NCBI GenBank assembly: GCA_009809945.1
Contig: WTPW01000329.1
Coordinates: forward strand, 390,404 to 454,403
DNA: 64,000 nucleotides
Direction of reading: 5' to 3'
Source: Gigaspora margarita
Lineage: Eukaryota > Glomeromycota > Glomeromycetes > Diversisporales > Gigasporaceae
The stretch's first letter is position 1, and the number at the start of each line of letters is the position of its first letter. The position numbers and the translations under genes are program-made. Shown here piece by piece: positions 12,501 to 22,156 of this stretch. A model generated the notes under the pieces. That model was not told where the DNA came from and searched no databases. It saw only the letters and a list, made by a program, of their open reading frames with translations.

Positions 12501-13790
12501 CTTCCTCTAAAGACCCATGACTATTTGAGTGATTTACCCCCAGCTGTAGAGAATATGGCTGTAAGTAAAGATATGTTGTGTTCCTATACCTCAGAGCTTG
12601 TAGATAACTTGGATGAAGAACAGTTTTAAGCAACAAAAAAATTAGTTTCCCATCTTGGTCCACGAAAAGATTATGTTATCCATTACCAAGAACTCCAATA
12701 TTACATAAAATTGGGTATGATAGTTGATGAGGTTACAGAAATCCTATCATTCGACCAAACTAACTGGCTTGCTCCTTATATTGCATTTAATACAGAAAAG
12801 TGACAAGGCGCTAAAAATGCTTTTAAGAAAGATTTCTTTAAGCTCATGAATAATTCGGTATATGCCAAAACTATGGAAAATGTTCGCAAATACCAAGACG
12901 TCAAGCTCATGGCTATGAACAATGATAAAGATGAAAAGAAGTTTATTAATCAGATTTGTAAACCCTCTTTTAAATATGCTAGATAGCTAGGAAATACACT
13001 TGTAGGAGCACATATGGGAAAGGCCACTGTAACTTTCAACAAGCCTATTATTGTCAGAGCATCAGTCTTGGGCCTTAGCAAGCTTCTCATGTACCGCTTT
13101 TGGTATAGATATGTAAAAGTGAGATATGGTAATAATGCCCAGCTTGGATATAAGGATACAGACTCATATATGTTTCAAGTTGAGACTGAGGATATCTATA
13201 AAGACATGGCAGAGCGACTAGACCTTTTTGATCTTAATGATTCTAAGACTATTGGGCTTTTCAAAAATGAGACTCCAGACAATATGATTACAGAATCTTA
13301 TCATATCCGGGCCAAGTCATACCACTATGTTTTAGCAGATAAGTCTACAAAGTCTAAGCATAAAGGAGTAAGCAAAAAGGGTATAAATGAAATGGCTACC
13401 GATACATATTTCCTATCTTTAGGTAGAACTCTACTAGAGGATCCGGTAGACAACACTGAGGTCTTCGATCCAATGACCCAAGTTTATCAAGACTGTCTAT
13501 TCGGTAAGGAAGTATTCCATGCCAAAAATATAGGTATCCGGTCAAAGGATCATATATTATCTTTGGTCGAATTAGAAAAGAAGGCCCTATGTCCAATAGA
13601 CACTAAGCGCTGGATCTTATCAGATGGAATTACTTTTTTGCCATATTACCATTTGCGTAATAAAGTTTATAAAAATATGGTCAAGGATGGTATACCCTAT
13701 GAAGAGGCTGAAAAAAGAGCTATAAGGGCCAAGCTCCCAGAGAAGTATCAAAATAAATGTATATCTTATATATCTAGCTCATCGGCATAA
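9587..13790 (+). pseudogene. Family-B (protein-primed type) DNA polymerase of Maverick
   Basis: The replicative polymerase of the element, about 1400 codons. The start at 9587 gives an N-terminal C2H2-like zinc finger (HSCARCGKHF, then HHHNERQYKC). Exonuclease motifs follow: ADFEAD at 11218, FHNFWGYDSH at 11578 and YHDLYLKIDVLSLADIW near 12007. Polymerase motifs: YVDANNLYSW at 12316 (motif A), KLMNNSVYAKTMEN near 12838 (motif B) and DTDS at 13155 (motif C, intact). A Cys pair around 11494-11502 belongs to a second zinc-binding site. The frame is broken by TGA at 9635, 10843, 11272, 11389, 11497, 12472 and 12801, TAG at 11542 and 12984, and TAA at 12627. Frameshifts lie near 9770, 12080, 12230 and 12505. 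The longest intact piece is 13014-13790. Too damaged to act, though the family assignment is certain. Confidence 0.93.
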
Positions 13791-13908
13791 GTTAGACAAG
13801 TGAAATGGAATATATATACAAATAGATAGGCAAATTACTGAGCATATGTAGTTAATATTTTTTTTTCTGCCAAAATAAATATTCAGTTAATTTTTCCAGA
13901 TATAGAAA

Positions 13909-14088
13909 ATGCCTTTTAAAAAATATCATACAGATTTGGAAAATATATATGCTGTTGAAAAGCTCAAAAGGTCTATTATGGCATTAGAACATGATGTAAC
14001 TAAAATACATCAAAATCTTAAAAGAATTGCCCTAGAAATATATTACCTATATGAGTCTATGTCACCTGAAGAAGAAATCCAGAAATGA
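13909..14088 (+). CDS. Small hypothetical protein, 59 residues
   Basis: Starts with ATG about 120 bp after the polymerase stop and reads MPFKKYHTDLENIY, then a charged, probably helical stretch with Leu/Ile every third or fourth residue (coiled-coil-like). It ends at a TGA followed by an acidic tail (EEET) and TAG, so the true end may have been 14106. Same strand and position as the small genes that often follow the polymerase in compact elements. No recognised family. Confidence 0.5.
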   Translation: MPFKKYHTDLENIYAVEKLKRSIMALEHDVTKIHQNLKRIALEIYYLYESMSPEEEIQK

Positions 14089-14300
14089 GAAGAAGAAACC
14101 TAGAAGGAATCTAACCCAAGCAGTCTGATCTAACTAATTCAGAGCGGTAACAGTACATTTGTGCTTATAATTTTACTAACCTATTTTTTTTATCCAAATC
14201 GTCACGATTGCCAGTAGATCAAATAATCCCTGTTCATAGTAAATAATACATAGTTAATAATAGTAATAAAAAACTTATCGATTTTCAAGCAGGATAACAA

Positions 14301-15530
14301 ATGATGAAATTTCTAGTGAAAATCCAGGTATTGCTTTCTCCTGGACATATCTATACTATAAAAAATAGGTGAGTATAATTTTTGCTCTAGACTCTTTAGC
14401 TATAAACATAAGGCAGTATATATACAACACCTATCGAAGCTCTTGCAGTTAATATTCTCAAAAAGACAAATATTCTTCCTGAGAACACTGTTTTTTCAGA
14501 AGTAGACCCATGTTTGTTATGCGGAGAAGGTCTTTATTTACCTCAGGAATTCCTACTATTTAAAGAATTCACCTTAGCTTCATGTGGGCATATCTATTAC
14601 CAAAAATATCTCGAAAAACATCTAGTGAGTAGAGAGCCGATTTGTTCGAATAAGAAGTGCAACAAAATTATTGAAACCTTTCTTTCTCCAGAACACTTTA
14701 AGGGATCACAAGACAAACCTACAACCTCGATTGCAGAAGACACTGCCACTAAACAATTAGACTCTGAAAATCCAACTCCCATAGGTGAGGATGCTAATAC
14801 AAATTATATGAATGAACTGAGATTATTAGGTGAAGAGGATTGTTCGTCCAAGACTACTGAGGTCGCTAAAGAAACTTCTGACTAGGCAACCAGCCCTATT
14901 GAGGGATCAACTCTAGTAGAACAGGGTCTGAATGATGCACAAAAAAAACGTTCTAGGGAGGATTCTGAAGGAATCAAATCAGGTGAATCAACTGAAAAAT
15001 TATCTAGCAAGAAAGCTAAAAAGACAAGTGAGAAAAAAATATCAAGTATGCTAAAAAATTTTATCAAAGAGTTAATATCTGATGTGGAACCTATTCCCAG
15101 TGGAAGCTTGGAAGAAACAAATGATATGGCTCTTAATACCAGGGGTATTTTTTTGCAACTCTCCGATAAGATAGATAGTGCCGAATCCAAAAATAAAGAA
15201 GCATCTCGTGCCCTTATTTCCAGCTATTTTGATTTTGGAGAAGCTTTATTTAATCGATATAAGGAGTTAAAACCTACCTACGGCAAAGAAGGAGCTCGAG
15301 CTTTGGTCAAAAGTAAGGTTAGAAAAGAAATTTCTAAGACAAAACTCTCTGAAGATGCTTTGCGAAAAAGGATGGAAAGAGCGCAGAAAATGCATAGAAT
15401 TTTTAATACTATAGATAAAGAAAAAATAGTGCATATTGTATTTACACCTTCGGGACTTATCTTAAATCTAACTGGGGATGATACAGATTATGTGATTGCT
15501 GAAGTTTTAAAGCACAATACTGCGCCATAA
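14301..15530 (+). pseudogene. RING-finger-like protein of the Maverick, one internal stop
   Basis: The main frame runs from 14417 to 15530. A RING-like zinc site is near its start: PCLLCGEGL, then CGHIYY, then CSNKKC. A Ser/Thr/Glu-rich linker, a basic patch (KKRSRED, SSKKAKK) and a C-terminal Lys/Glu-rich helical region of about 160 residues follow. A TAG at 14883 (probably once CAG) splits it. The first exon may be 14301-14368, joined over a 48-nt GT-AG intron (14369-14416, donor GTGAGT). The join keeps frame and supplies an ATG, which is why I favour it. RING proteins are usually ubiquitin ligases; the role in this element is unknown. Decayed but only lightly. Confidence 0.7.
14369..14416 (+). 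other. Candidate 48-nt intron
   Basis: GTGAGT donor and GCAG acceptor. Removing it fuses the open frame from ATG 14301 with the RING frame in phase and bypasses the TAA at 14409. Confidence 0.5.
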
Positions 15531-15532
15531 AT

Positions 15533-15558
15533 TACTGCGCCCTTGTGACATGGTGTCC
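15533..15558 (+). repeat. Direct repeat, copy 1 (TACTGCGCCC...GGTGTCC)
   Basis: 26 bp matching 17277-17302 at 25 positions. It lies directly after the RING gene stop, and the final codons of that gene also contain TACTGCGCC. Possibly a duplicated gene end or a 3' processing/transcription signal. Confidence 0.75.
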
Positions 15559-15966
15559 AGGCTCAGCAGTTAGAAAAATAGTATTTTTTTATATTTGCAT
15601 TTCAAATATATGATAATAAAAAAGTATCGAATTGTTTTCTTACCTCAATAAAATTTTTGGTTTATATGGTGCAGGGTTTTAGCCTTACGAGGTTTGTAAA
15701 CAGATCACAAACACAAGTGCCACACATCACAGATTTGTACGTAAATAAAAAATAGCCACGTTATATTTTTTCTGTCAATTTACAATTGTGTAAAAAAAAA
15801 AAAAAATAGTAGGGTCGCTGACCCCCTTCTTTATTTATTAAAAATTGTTGCTAAACAACAATTTATAAAATACAAATAAAAAAAAATTTTTTTATATTAT
15901 TCAATCTCGTCTCGATCATATCTTTCCTGATTACTACAATCAGCATTACTAGCACCAAACTACATA
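15559..15966. other. AT-rich spacer inside the Maverick
   Basis: No conserved frame on the plus strand. On the minus strand a short tail GASNADCSNQER is readable just outside the MITE at 15969 and may be the displaced 3' end of the gene at 16271-16586. Confidence 0.4.
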
Positions 15967-15968
15967 TA

Positions 15969-16270
15969 CCATATGTATCTGAAAATAAGCTATCTTTTGT
16001 GGCCAAAAAATTACACGAAAAAACGTGGAATAGCTTATTTTCGAAACATTGAGATTTTTGAAAAAATTGAAAAACGCACTAATTAAAAGTTGTCCAAATG
16101 ACACCAAATTTTTACTATATGTGTATCTTGAAAAGCTGAAAAAGTTTACTTAATGTCACTTTTGATATTTGCTTAGTAAAATTTAGACTTTTATATGTAG
16201 CAACTGCTAATAGCTTTTTTAAGATTTTTGAAAAAAATCAGGGAGGTAGCTTATTTTCGGCAATATATGG
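15969..16270. mobile_element. MITE inserted in the Maverick, TA target duplication
   Basis: About 302 bp bounded by CCATATGTATCTGAAAATAA and its mirror TTATTTTCGGCAATATATGG, flanked by TA on both sides. The same GAAAATAAGCTA terminus occurs at 58230 and 59885. It lies at the 3' end of a minus-strand gene and appears to interrupt it. Confidence 0.8.
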
Positions 16271-16586
16271 TAATTGTCTAAATCGTGCTCCTTGTCGGGA
16301 TCATAGTCCAGATTATCTAAATTAATGCACAGAATTAAAACATTTTATTTTTTTGACTAAAATACATATAAGAATTTTACTTACCATATCTGTTTCTTCT
16401 ATTTCTGCATTGACGATTGGAATTAAATGTTCTTTGTCTAGGTCTTGGGATGGGTGGCGTTGAGGTGGCAAGATAGACAGTTTTGGGAGTATTACTATTA
16501 TTAGTCCTAGGGGTGGTAGTGCTATCGTTAATCTTAGGGGTGGTGGTATCATTGGTCTTGGGGGTGGTGCTATCATTAGTGCTCAT
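16271..16586 (-). pseudogene. Ser/Thr/Asn/Pro-rich protein, spliced and interrupted by a MITE
   Basis: Minus-strand ATG at 16586 opens a low-complexity protein of repeated TTPKTND/TTPRTN units followed by a basic Arg/Asn stretch. A GTAAGT donor at 16384 and a TTTAG acceptor at 16317 define a 68-nt candidate intron. The join continues in frame as YDNLDYDPDKEHDLDN, an acidic tail, and then runs straight into the MITE at 16270. No known domain. The repeats suggest a disordered linker or surface protein. The downstream end is uncertain because of the insertion. Confidence 0.5.
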
Positions 16587-17276
16587 TTTTCATACCTAAA
16601 TACAAGAAAAATTATAGTAAATAAAAATTCATAGTCTTCATTAAATAGCAAATTACTTAAAAAACTTAATTACGGGCAAGTGGTTCAAGTAAAAATATAT
16701 ATATGAGCAAAAAATAACGTATTGCTAACTTATCTTGCAGGTAAGAGCTTGCTTTTTATATCTCTATTTGCTAGATCTAAAAACTTGCTAGTTACATAAT
16801 TAGTAATTGCATTACTCTAATACTACTAGGAACATAGACCCCCTTAGATTAGACGATTGCTACAACCAAGTGAAAAAGTCAATGATCTCGATGATCTGGG
16901 AATTCCAAGTTCCTGTGACATATGAATTTTGATAAAACTACTGATAAAGAACGTTATACTCATTGCTTTTATAGCCTTTTTAAATCTCATTCTTATCGTG
17001 GGATCATATAAAGTAAGGAAAGGGTCTAGACATTATTTGCATTCGTAATACAGTATTTGTTAATAAAAAATTAATCGTGAGAAATTAAGGTAATACCGCA
17101 TAAAGTTTAATACAGGCCATTGATTATTAAAGCCGGTCAAGTTTTTATTGCTATTTTAGCTTCGACCTAGGCCAAAATAAAATCATCGTAATTCTTCTTT
17201 GAAATTATAGTCAAGGCTGGCTCAGTCAATTCAATGAGAAAAAAAGGACTCTACCCAACATAGCTACTGCACTATA
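16587..17276. other. Spacer without recognised gene
   Basis: No frame longer than about 50 codons looks protein-like on either strand. Confidence 0.4.
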
Positions 17277-17302
17277 TACTGCGCCCTGGTGACATGGTGT
17301 CC
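17277..17302 (+). repeat. Direct repeat, copy 2
   Basis: Partner of 15533-15558, one mismatch in 26 bp, same orientation. It lies 58 bp before the next plus-strand gene. Confidence 0.75.
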
Positions 17303-17359
17303 TATCTCGGCAATTAGTTTTTATAAAAAAAAATTATTATCAATATATAATACTAAAAA

Positions 17360-17641
17360 ATGGTACATAAGGTACGTAAATACCAAACAAGACTAGGTGC
17401 ATATTATTTCCAACATAAAAAGCTAAAAAAGATAGTAAAATCATTAAAAGAAACTATTGACTGGATAAAAAATTATATAGAAAATTGAACTGGTGTTGAG
17501 TTTGGCAAAAATTTATTAGATTCAGATTCAGATTCTAATTCTGACTCGGATCATATAACAATTCAAAGAGTAAGGTATACTGAGCCAGCTCGAGCAGAAT
17601 TGCGAAAAGGCGAGAAAAAAGGGATTAAGAAGCAAGCTTAA
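17360..17641 (+). pseudogene. Small basic/acidic protein with one internal TGA
   Basis: 93 codons from ATG 17360 to TAA 17639. The N-terminal half is Lys-rich and helical, the centre holds a Ser-Asp run (LLDSDSDSNSDSD), and the C-terminus is again Lys/Arg-rich. A single TGA at 17486 interrupts codon 43; the residue lost could have been Trp or Arg. The size and charge pattern resemble small DNA-binding or scaffold proteins, but I recognise no family. Confidence 0.5.
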
Positions 17642-17679
17642 AATAAAAAATACAATTTGCCTCTTTGCAAAGCCTTACT

Positions 17680-17946
17680 TTAGAGTAAGCTTTGGTTTGT
17701 CATCCAAAATTTTTTTTTCGCATTTCCAGCTTCCTTAATATTATAGTCAAGACTGTCTTGACCACAAGCTAGACAATCATTTTTTTGAATAAAATAAGAA
17801 AAAAGGATGAATAAAGCTTTTTGTGATTGCTGAAGCTCTTTCTCTTGCTCTAAATACTTAGTTAGCAACTTCTTGCTAAGATCATTAATTTCAGCCTTAG
17901 ATCTAAGAGCAGAATATAGTTTTTCTTTAAGCTTACATTTTCTCAT
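17680..17946 (-). CDS. Hypothetical coiled-coil protein with a CxxC pair, 88 residues
   Basis: Intact minus-strand frame starting MRKCKLKEKLYSALRSK. Residues 10-50 form a charged helix with many Gln/Glu/Lys and Leu repeats (coiled-coil-like). A hydrophobic stretch, ALFILFSYF, and the motif CLACGQ follow. Its stop is 36 bp from that of the plus-strand gene at 17360-17641 (convergent). One of the few undamaged frames in the Maverick. Function unknown. Confidence 0.5.
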   Translation of the reverse strand: MRKCKLKEKLYSALRSKAEINDLSKKLLTKYLEQEKELQQSQKALFILFSYFIQKNDCLACGQDSLDYNIKEAGNAKKKFWMTNQSLL

Positions 17947-18118
17947 TACCTTTTGACTTATTTTTTAGTATAGTAAAAAAAATTCTGAACTAAATAAATC
18001 GAATGAACTGAATCTACCGAAAATATATCGATAATATCGAACAAATATCGAATATGTATTGAAAATTATCAAAAAAATATTGATTATTTTTCGAAAAATT
18101 TTTTGTCTATCTATAAAA
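17947..18118. promoter_or_regulatory. Divergent intergenic region with ATCGA words
   Basis: Separates the minus-strand gene at 17680-17946 from the plus-strand gene at 18119. Very AT-rich, with ATATCGATAATATCGA and further ATATCGA words from 18016 to 18060. It is the natural place for a shared promoter, but no specific box is recognised. Confidence 0.35.
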
Positions 18119-18561
18119 ATGATTCGGTATTTACGTTTGGATGCTACTTCTCTATCTGCTGAAAATATTTAGGATATTATTAAAGCAAAAAATTCAATGA
18201 AGTGAGCATCAGAAGCTATGGCTAATAAATACAAAATTTCAACACGGTGAGTATACCAAATTTGGAGAGGGGTTCATCTGCCAATAGATGATCACCCATT
18301 CACTCCCTTTTTTCACATAAATTCGAAAAAGAAAATTTGGTTAACAAACAAATTCTATCTCTTGACTTTGTCGAGGAAGGTAGAGAAAATATTATTGCCC
18401 CACAGATCGAAGATCAAGGAGATTCAAAAAATGAAAATTCTTGTCTACTAGACAAGATTTTGTCTCTTGACTTTGTCGAGGAAGGCAGGGGCCAAGAAGA
18501 TCTAATTGCATTTTATGAAAAAGAAGCAATTCGAGATAAAAAAAATATAAATCTATACTAG
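18119..18561 (+). pseudogene. Helix-turn-helix protein with acidic repeated tail, decayed
   Basis: ATG 18119 opens a frame with an apparent DNA-binding helix-turn-helix: SEAMANKYKIS, a turn, then VYQIWRG. A Pro/Asp segment follows. After a frameshift near 18335 the second frame (18337-18561) carries an acidic tail with two copies of LSLDFVEEGR. The DNA repeat units of about 34 bp start near 18352 and 18460. Stops interrupt the first half: TAG near 18170, TGA near 18215 and TGA near 18247. The gene ends at 18561, overlapping the stop of the opposing Gag-protease gene by a few bases. Candidate transcription regulator or transposition accessory protein. Confidence 0.6.
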
Positions 18562-21500
18562 CTAAGTAGATGATCCAGCTCATTGTAGAATGATAAAAAC
18601 TTCTCATATGCATCGGTAAGAATCTCTTTAGTACTGAGAGTATCAAATAACATTTTTTCAAGTTTCTCATAACTCATAGGTTTTTTTTTTCCAAAGTCAG
18701 ATTGATTTCCAGTTTAAGTATTTCTTTCTGGAACTTATGTACCGAAAGGGGTATAGTAATTACCTTATTTTTATGCATTAACTTGAATTCACGCTTGACA
18801 ATGGGCTCCCAACTAGCTCAATCAAGCCAAGGTGTACCCAATAATATCCAGGGTTTATCATCATCCATGACTGGAAAGTCTTCAGAGATTGTACAACTAT
18901 TTTCTCCCTGACCAACCATAACTGAAATGTTATAAGATATGCCTGAAGACTCTAAGGAATTATTACGCCATTTAACTGATGGTTTCTTATTTTTATCTAC
19001 TTTTGCTCCCAATAGTTTTATAAGGCCTTTTGAGATAACTGAGCAATTTGCCCACTATCTATCATGGCAGAAGGCACATGTACGATTTTTTCTAATGGCG
19101 AGCTAATCTTGCAACATATAGTAGCAACATCATTAGGAATAATTTTACGAATAAAATTAATTTCTATAGGGTTGGGCCATAAAATTCTGCCTCTGATTGT
19201 GATCCCTCTGGGGCTGTTTGGGGTGGTATATTTGTTTGCTAAGAAGCTATTCGAATTAGATTTGATATTGGTTGCAAGATATGAGAGAATACTATAGTTA
19301 TTTCATGCCAGAACTTTTCTCGTTCCTTGACTAAGAAATTCGAAGTAAAATGATTTAGAACAGGATCTTTTAGTGCAATGAATTCAGCATTAATCATATT
19401 ATATCCATTAATAGAAACTTCTTTAGGTTATGTACAGGTAAATGAATCAACTATTGATCGTAAAATAGCAAAAAATGCATTTAGGCTAATGTTATCTGTA
19501 GGAATTTTAAGTGGCCTAGCATCCTTACTGCTCTTTTTATCCGAAAGGGCGTTACTAGATTTTTTGCTAGAAGTTTTTGGCCTGGCACTTTTGCGCTTTT
19601 TTGATCTCTTGGTATCAGAAAAAATTGTTTTTTTTTATAACATTGACTTCGTTTTCTTCTAAATCGCTTTCTGAATTACTAGACTCACTAGTCCCAGAGG
19701 AATCAGATCCTGATTCATTCCATGAATGCACCAAGGTATTGGTTTCAAGTTCATTTTCACTAGATGTTGTACTATTTTTGCTGTCACTAGAGTCTAAAGA
19801 TGATTCATCTGAAATTATATGGGCATTAACACGCTTGGATGATTTCTTTTTTTGGTTTTGGATTTTGATTTTGACTTGCAACAAGAAGATTTGGGCTTGC
19901 TAGACATCTTTTTTATAGCTTTAGCTATTTTAGTCTGATTGATATGAAGGTCTTCTAATTGTCTACGCATATCTTCTATGAGATCACTATCTGTAACTTC
20001 AACATTCTTTATTACCAGTTTTGGGGGTAAATCAGGCTTGGGAACAGGAACAAATTCTGATATCTCTCCAAGAAGCCATTGTAAAAATTTACCCTTATTT
20101 GTATTTTGTATAATTTGAGAGGTTCCTGGAGGTTGTAGCCTATAGGATTGAGGTGGTTGAGAAGAAATAGGTTGTGTTAGTTGTGAAGAAATCAGTTGAG
20201 ATTGTATAGATGGCATCATAGATTTTATCAAGTTTTCNATTTNAGTTTTGGTNATACCCATATTGCCTNNATAATTGTCTTTTTTATAAGTTTTATCTGA
20301 TTGTAGATATGCCCCAGATAATTGCTCTGTCTTATATCTTTCAATTTCTTCGAGTTCTGTGAGCAATTCTGATANGGGCCTGTTAATTCCAATGTATCGA
20401 ATTTCTAACTGATTATCAGGAGAAATGGCACGAATAAATTGTAATTGAATTTGTTGTTCATCAATACTAGCTAGCCTAGCAAGTTTGTATAACTTAGAAT
20501 AAAATTGATCTACGGAATCACTGCCTTGGACTGTTGAACCAAAGAGCATTTGCTGTTTTTCTGCAGTGACTGTGGGATAGTTAGTTTTAAGCCAGTATAT
20601 TGCCTGGCCAAGTCAGATTCCATCTGCTACTATAGTTTGTCTGGCATTAGCATTTGGTGCATTGGGTAATCGATCTGTTGGGCGCCCATCGGCAAAAGAC
20701 CAGTCTTCATCAAATACTGTATGAGCTGGAATAACAATATTTCTAGTCTGGCCCACGGCGCCATGTCTTAAATTCGCTCCAAGTTGTACTGCTGTTCGTC
20801 CCTGGGTCACATCTAAATTGGCTTGGCCAGTATTATCTAATAAGTTTCTCAATTTCCAATTCTTTTTTCGAAGAGATCTTTCATACCAATCTTTAGCATC
20901 GCCTTTGAGGCATGTTTCAAAAAGACCATGAGCTCGAACTCTATCAGCATGTTTGGCTGTTACATCAATTCCTACAGCCACAAGATATGAGTGAAAAGAA
21001 TCAATAAATTCTTCTGGATCCTCATTAGAATAGCTATTAAAATTTGGGGGTGGGTATCCTGCCATTCCTATTCATTGTATATTTGGTGGGTTATTCTATA
21101 GCGCAAAAATTTGTTGATTTAAATTATTAATTAATTGTTCTGAATTTCGGGCCCGATTTTTCTACTTGCCCCACTTATTTTGTATAGTCCTGCATTTATT
21201 TTTCCACTTGTTATATCGATTTGTTGTAAGATTTAAGAGATGCATAGTAATTGCCCTATCCGTCTTACAATTTTGTAGTTGCTGGCTGTTCTTCTGAGCT
21301 TGAATTTGAAATTGTCTATTTAAAAGGCGTGATACAAATTTTTCTTGAAGTAGCTCTGATATACGCTTATTTTTTTCTATACAAGTTGCTTTTAATAAGT
21401 GATAATTAAGTTTGTGGGCTCTATAAGCTTAATAAAGAAGATCGTAGTTATTTTGAAGTGTGGCTAACTGGGTTTGTAAATCGGCAAACTGGGTCTGTGG

Positions 21501-22100
21501 ATTGGCTAACTGGGTTTGCAAATTTATTATTTGGGTTTGCAAATTCACTACTCGATTTTCAGTATTGATTGCTCGGGCATTTGCTTGTGGATATATTTGT
21601 AGCACCAATCTCTCAAACCTATTTCCGGCATCAGAAATTATATCAAGATAATCTTCAATGCCATTTATTGTAGGTGCTATTGTAATTGGACTCTAAAAAT
21701 ATTGTCTAATGTTATCAATCTCTCACCAGATTCTATTATTTTGGATTGTGGCTTGATTTTCAGGAAGAGATAATGTTTGGGAGGATCCTGGTAGTTGCGC
21801 CATTTCTATAGTATCATTAGAATTTTTATATAAAACAAGTATTTTTTCATTAAGCTTGTCTATTTTGTCCTGAAAAATTGCTAACCGCTTTTCTAAATAA
21901 TCTATATAATTCTCTTGATTTATAGAATCTTGGATTGTCTTTTCTAACTGTTTTTTAAGATTAGAAATTTCTAATTTTAATGGGTCTAGGTCTTCATCAC
22001 AAATTATGATTTCTTTTTCAAGATAATTAATATAATCCTCTTTTGAGACAAGATCCTGTTGTAATTTGTAGACTTGATCTTGTATAGCTAATAAGGCACC
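18558..22100 (-). pseudogene. Coiled-coil / Gag-like / aspartic protease polyprotein
   Basis: A long minus-strand gene of about 1180 codons. Part 1 (22100-21070) is coiled coil with heptad Leu/Ile and short repeats NLQTQ/QLANPQTQ. Part 2, in the same frame, is Gag-like: FNSYSNEDPEEFIDSFHSYL, then CLKGDAKDWYE (21065-20613), continuing to 19815 with Gln/Pro-rich and basic SKSKSKTKK segments. An acidic Ser/Asp/Glu linker follows in a shifted frame (19884-19615). Part 3 is a retropepsin-like protease with active site AMIDSG (19051-19065) and ILLGTPWLD (18818-18850). A short C-terminal helix ends at 18558. No zinc knuckle, reverse transcriptase, RNase H or LTR is visible. Stops include 21723, 21693 and 20613, with at least three frameshifts. 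Several N bases lie at 20238-20375. It reads away from the integrase and converges on the helix-turn-helix gene, so it looks resident rather than a nested retrotransposon. Confidence 0.82.
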
Positions 22101-22156
22101 TTAAATTGCTCGATTCTTTTATCTATTTTTTTTCTTGTAAGCAAGTCGGCTCAAAA
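22101..22156. promoter_or_regulatory. Short divergent gap between Gag-protease and integrase
   Basis: Only about 55 bp separate the likely start regions of the two genes; the exact Gag start is not certain. A bidirectional promoter is expected here. No motif is recognised. Confidence 0.4.

Noticed and set aside
10843-12803. UGA read as Trp in this genome
   Set aside because: TAG and TAA stops, frameshifts and TGAs at likely Arg sites in the same genes point to decay. Kept as an alternative in the findings.
19064-19662. Plus-strand hydrophobic frames of 77 and 94 residues
   Set aside because: Antisense of the protease and Ser/Lys-rich linker of the Gag-like gene.
18818-21065. A separate LTR retrotransposon inserted in the Maverick
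   Set aside because: No LTRs, reverse transcriptase or RNase H found, and gene spacing on both sides is tight. Cannot be fully excluded without comparing copies.
21460-21651. NWVCKxANWVC repeat frame
   Set aside because: Antisense of the QTQL/NLQTQ repeats in the coiled-coil region.
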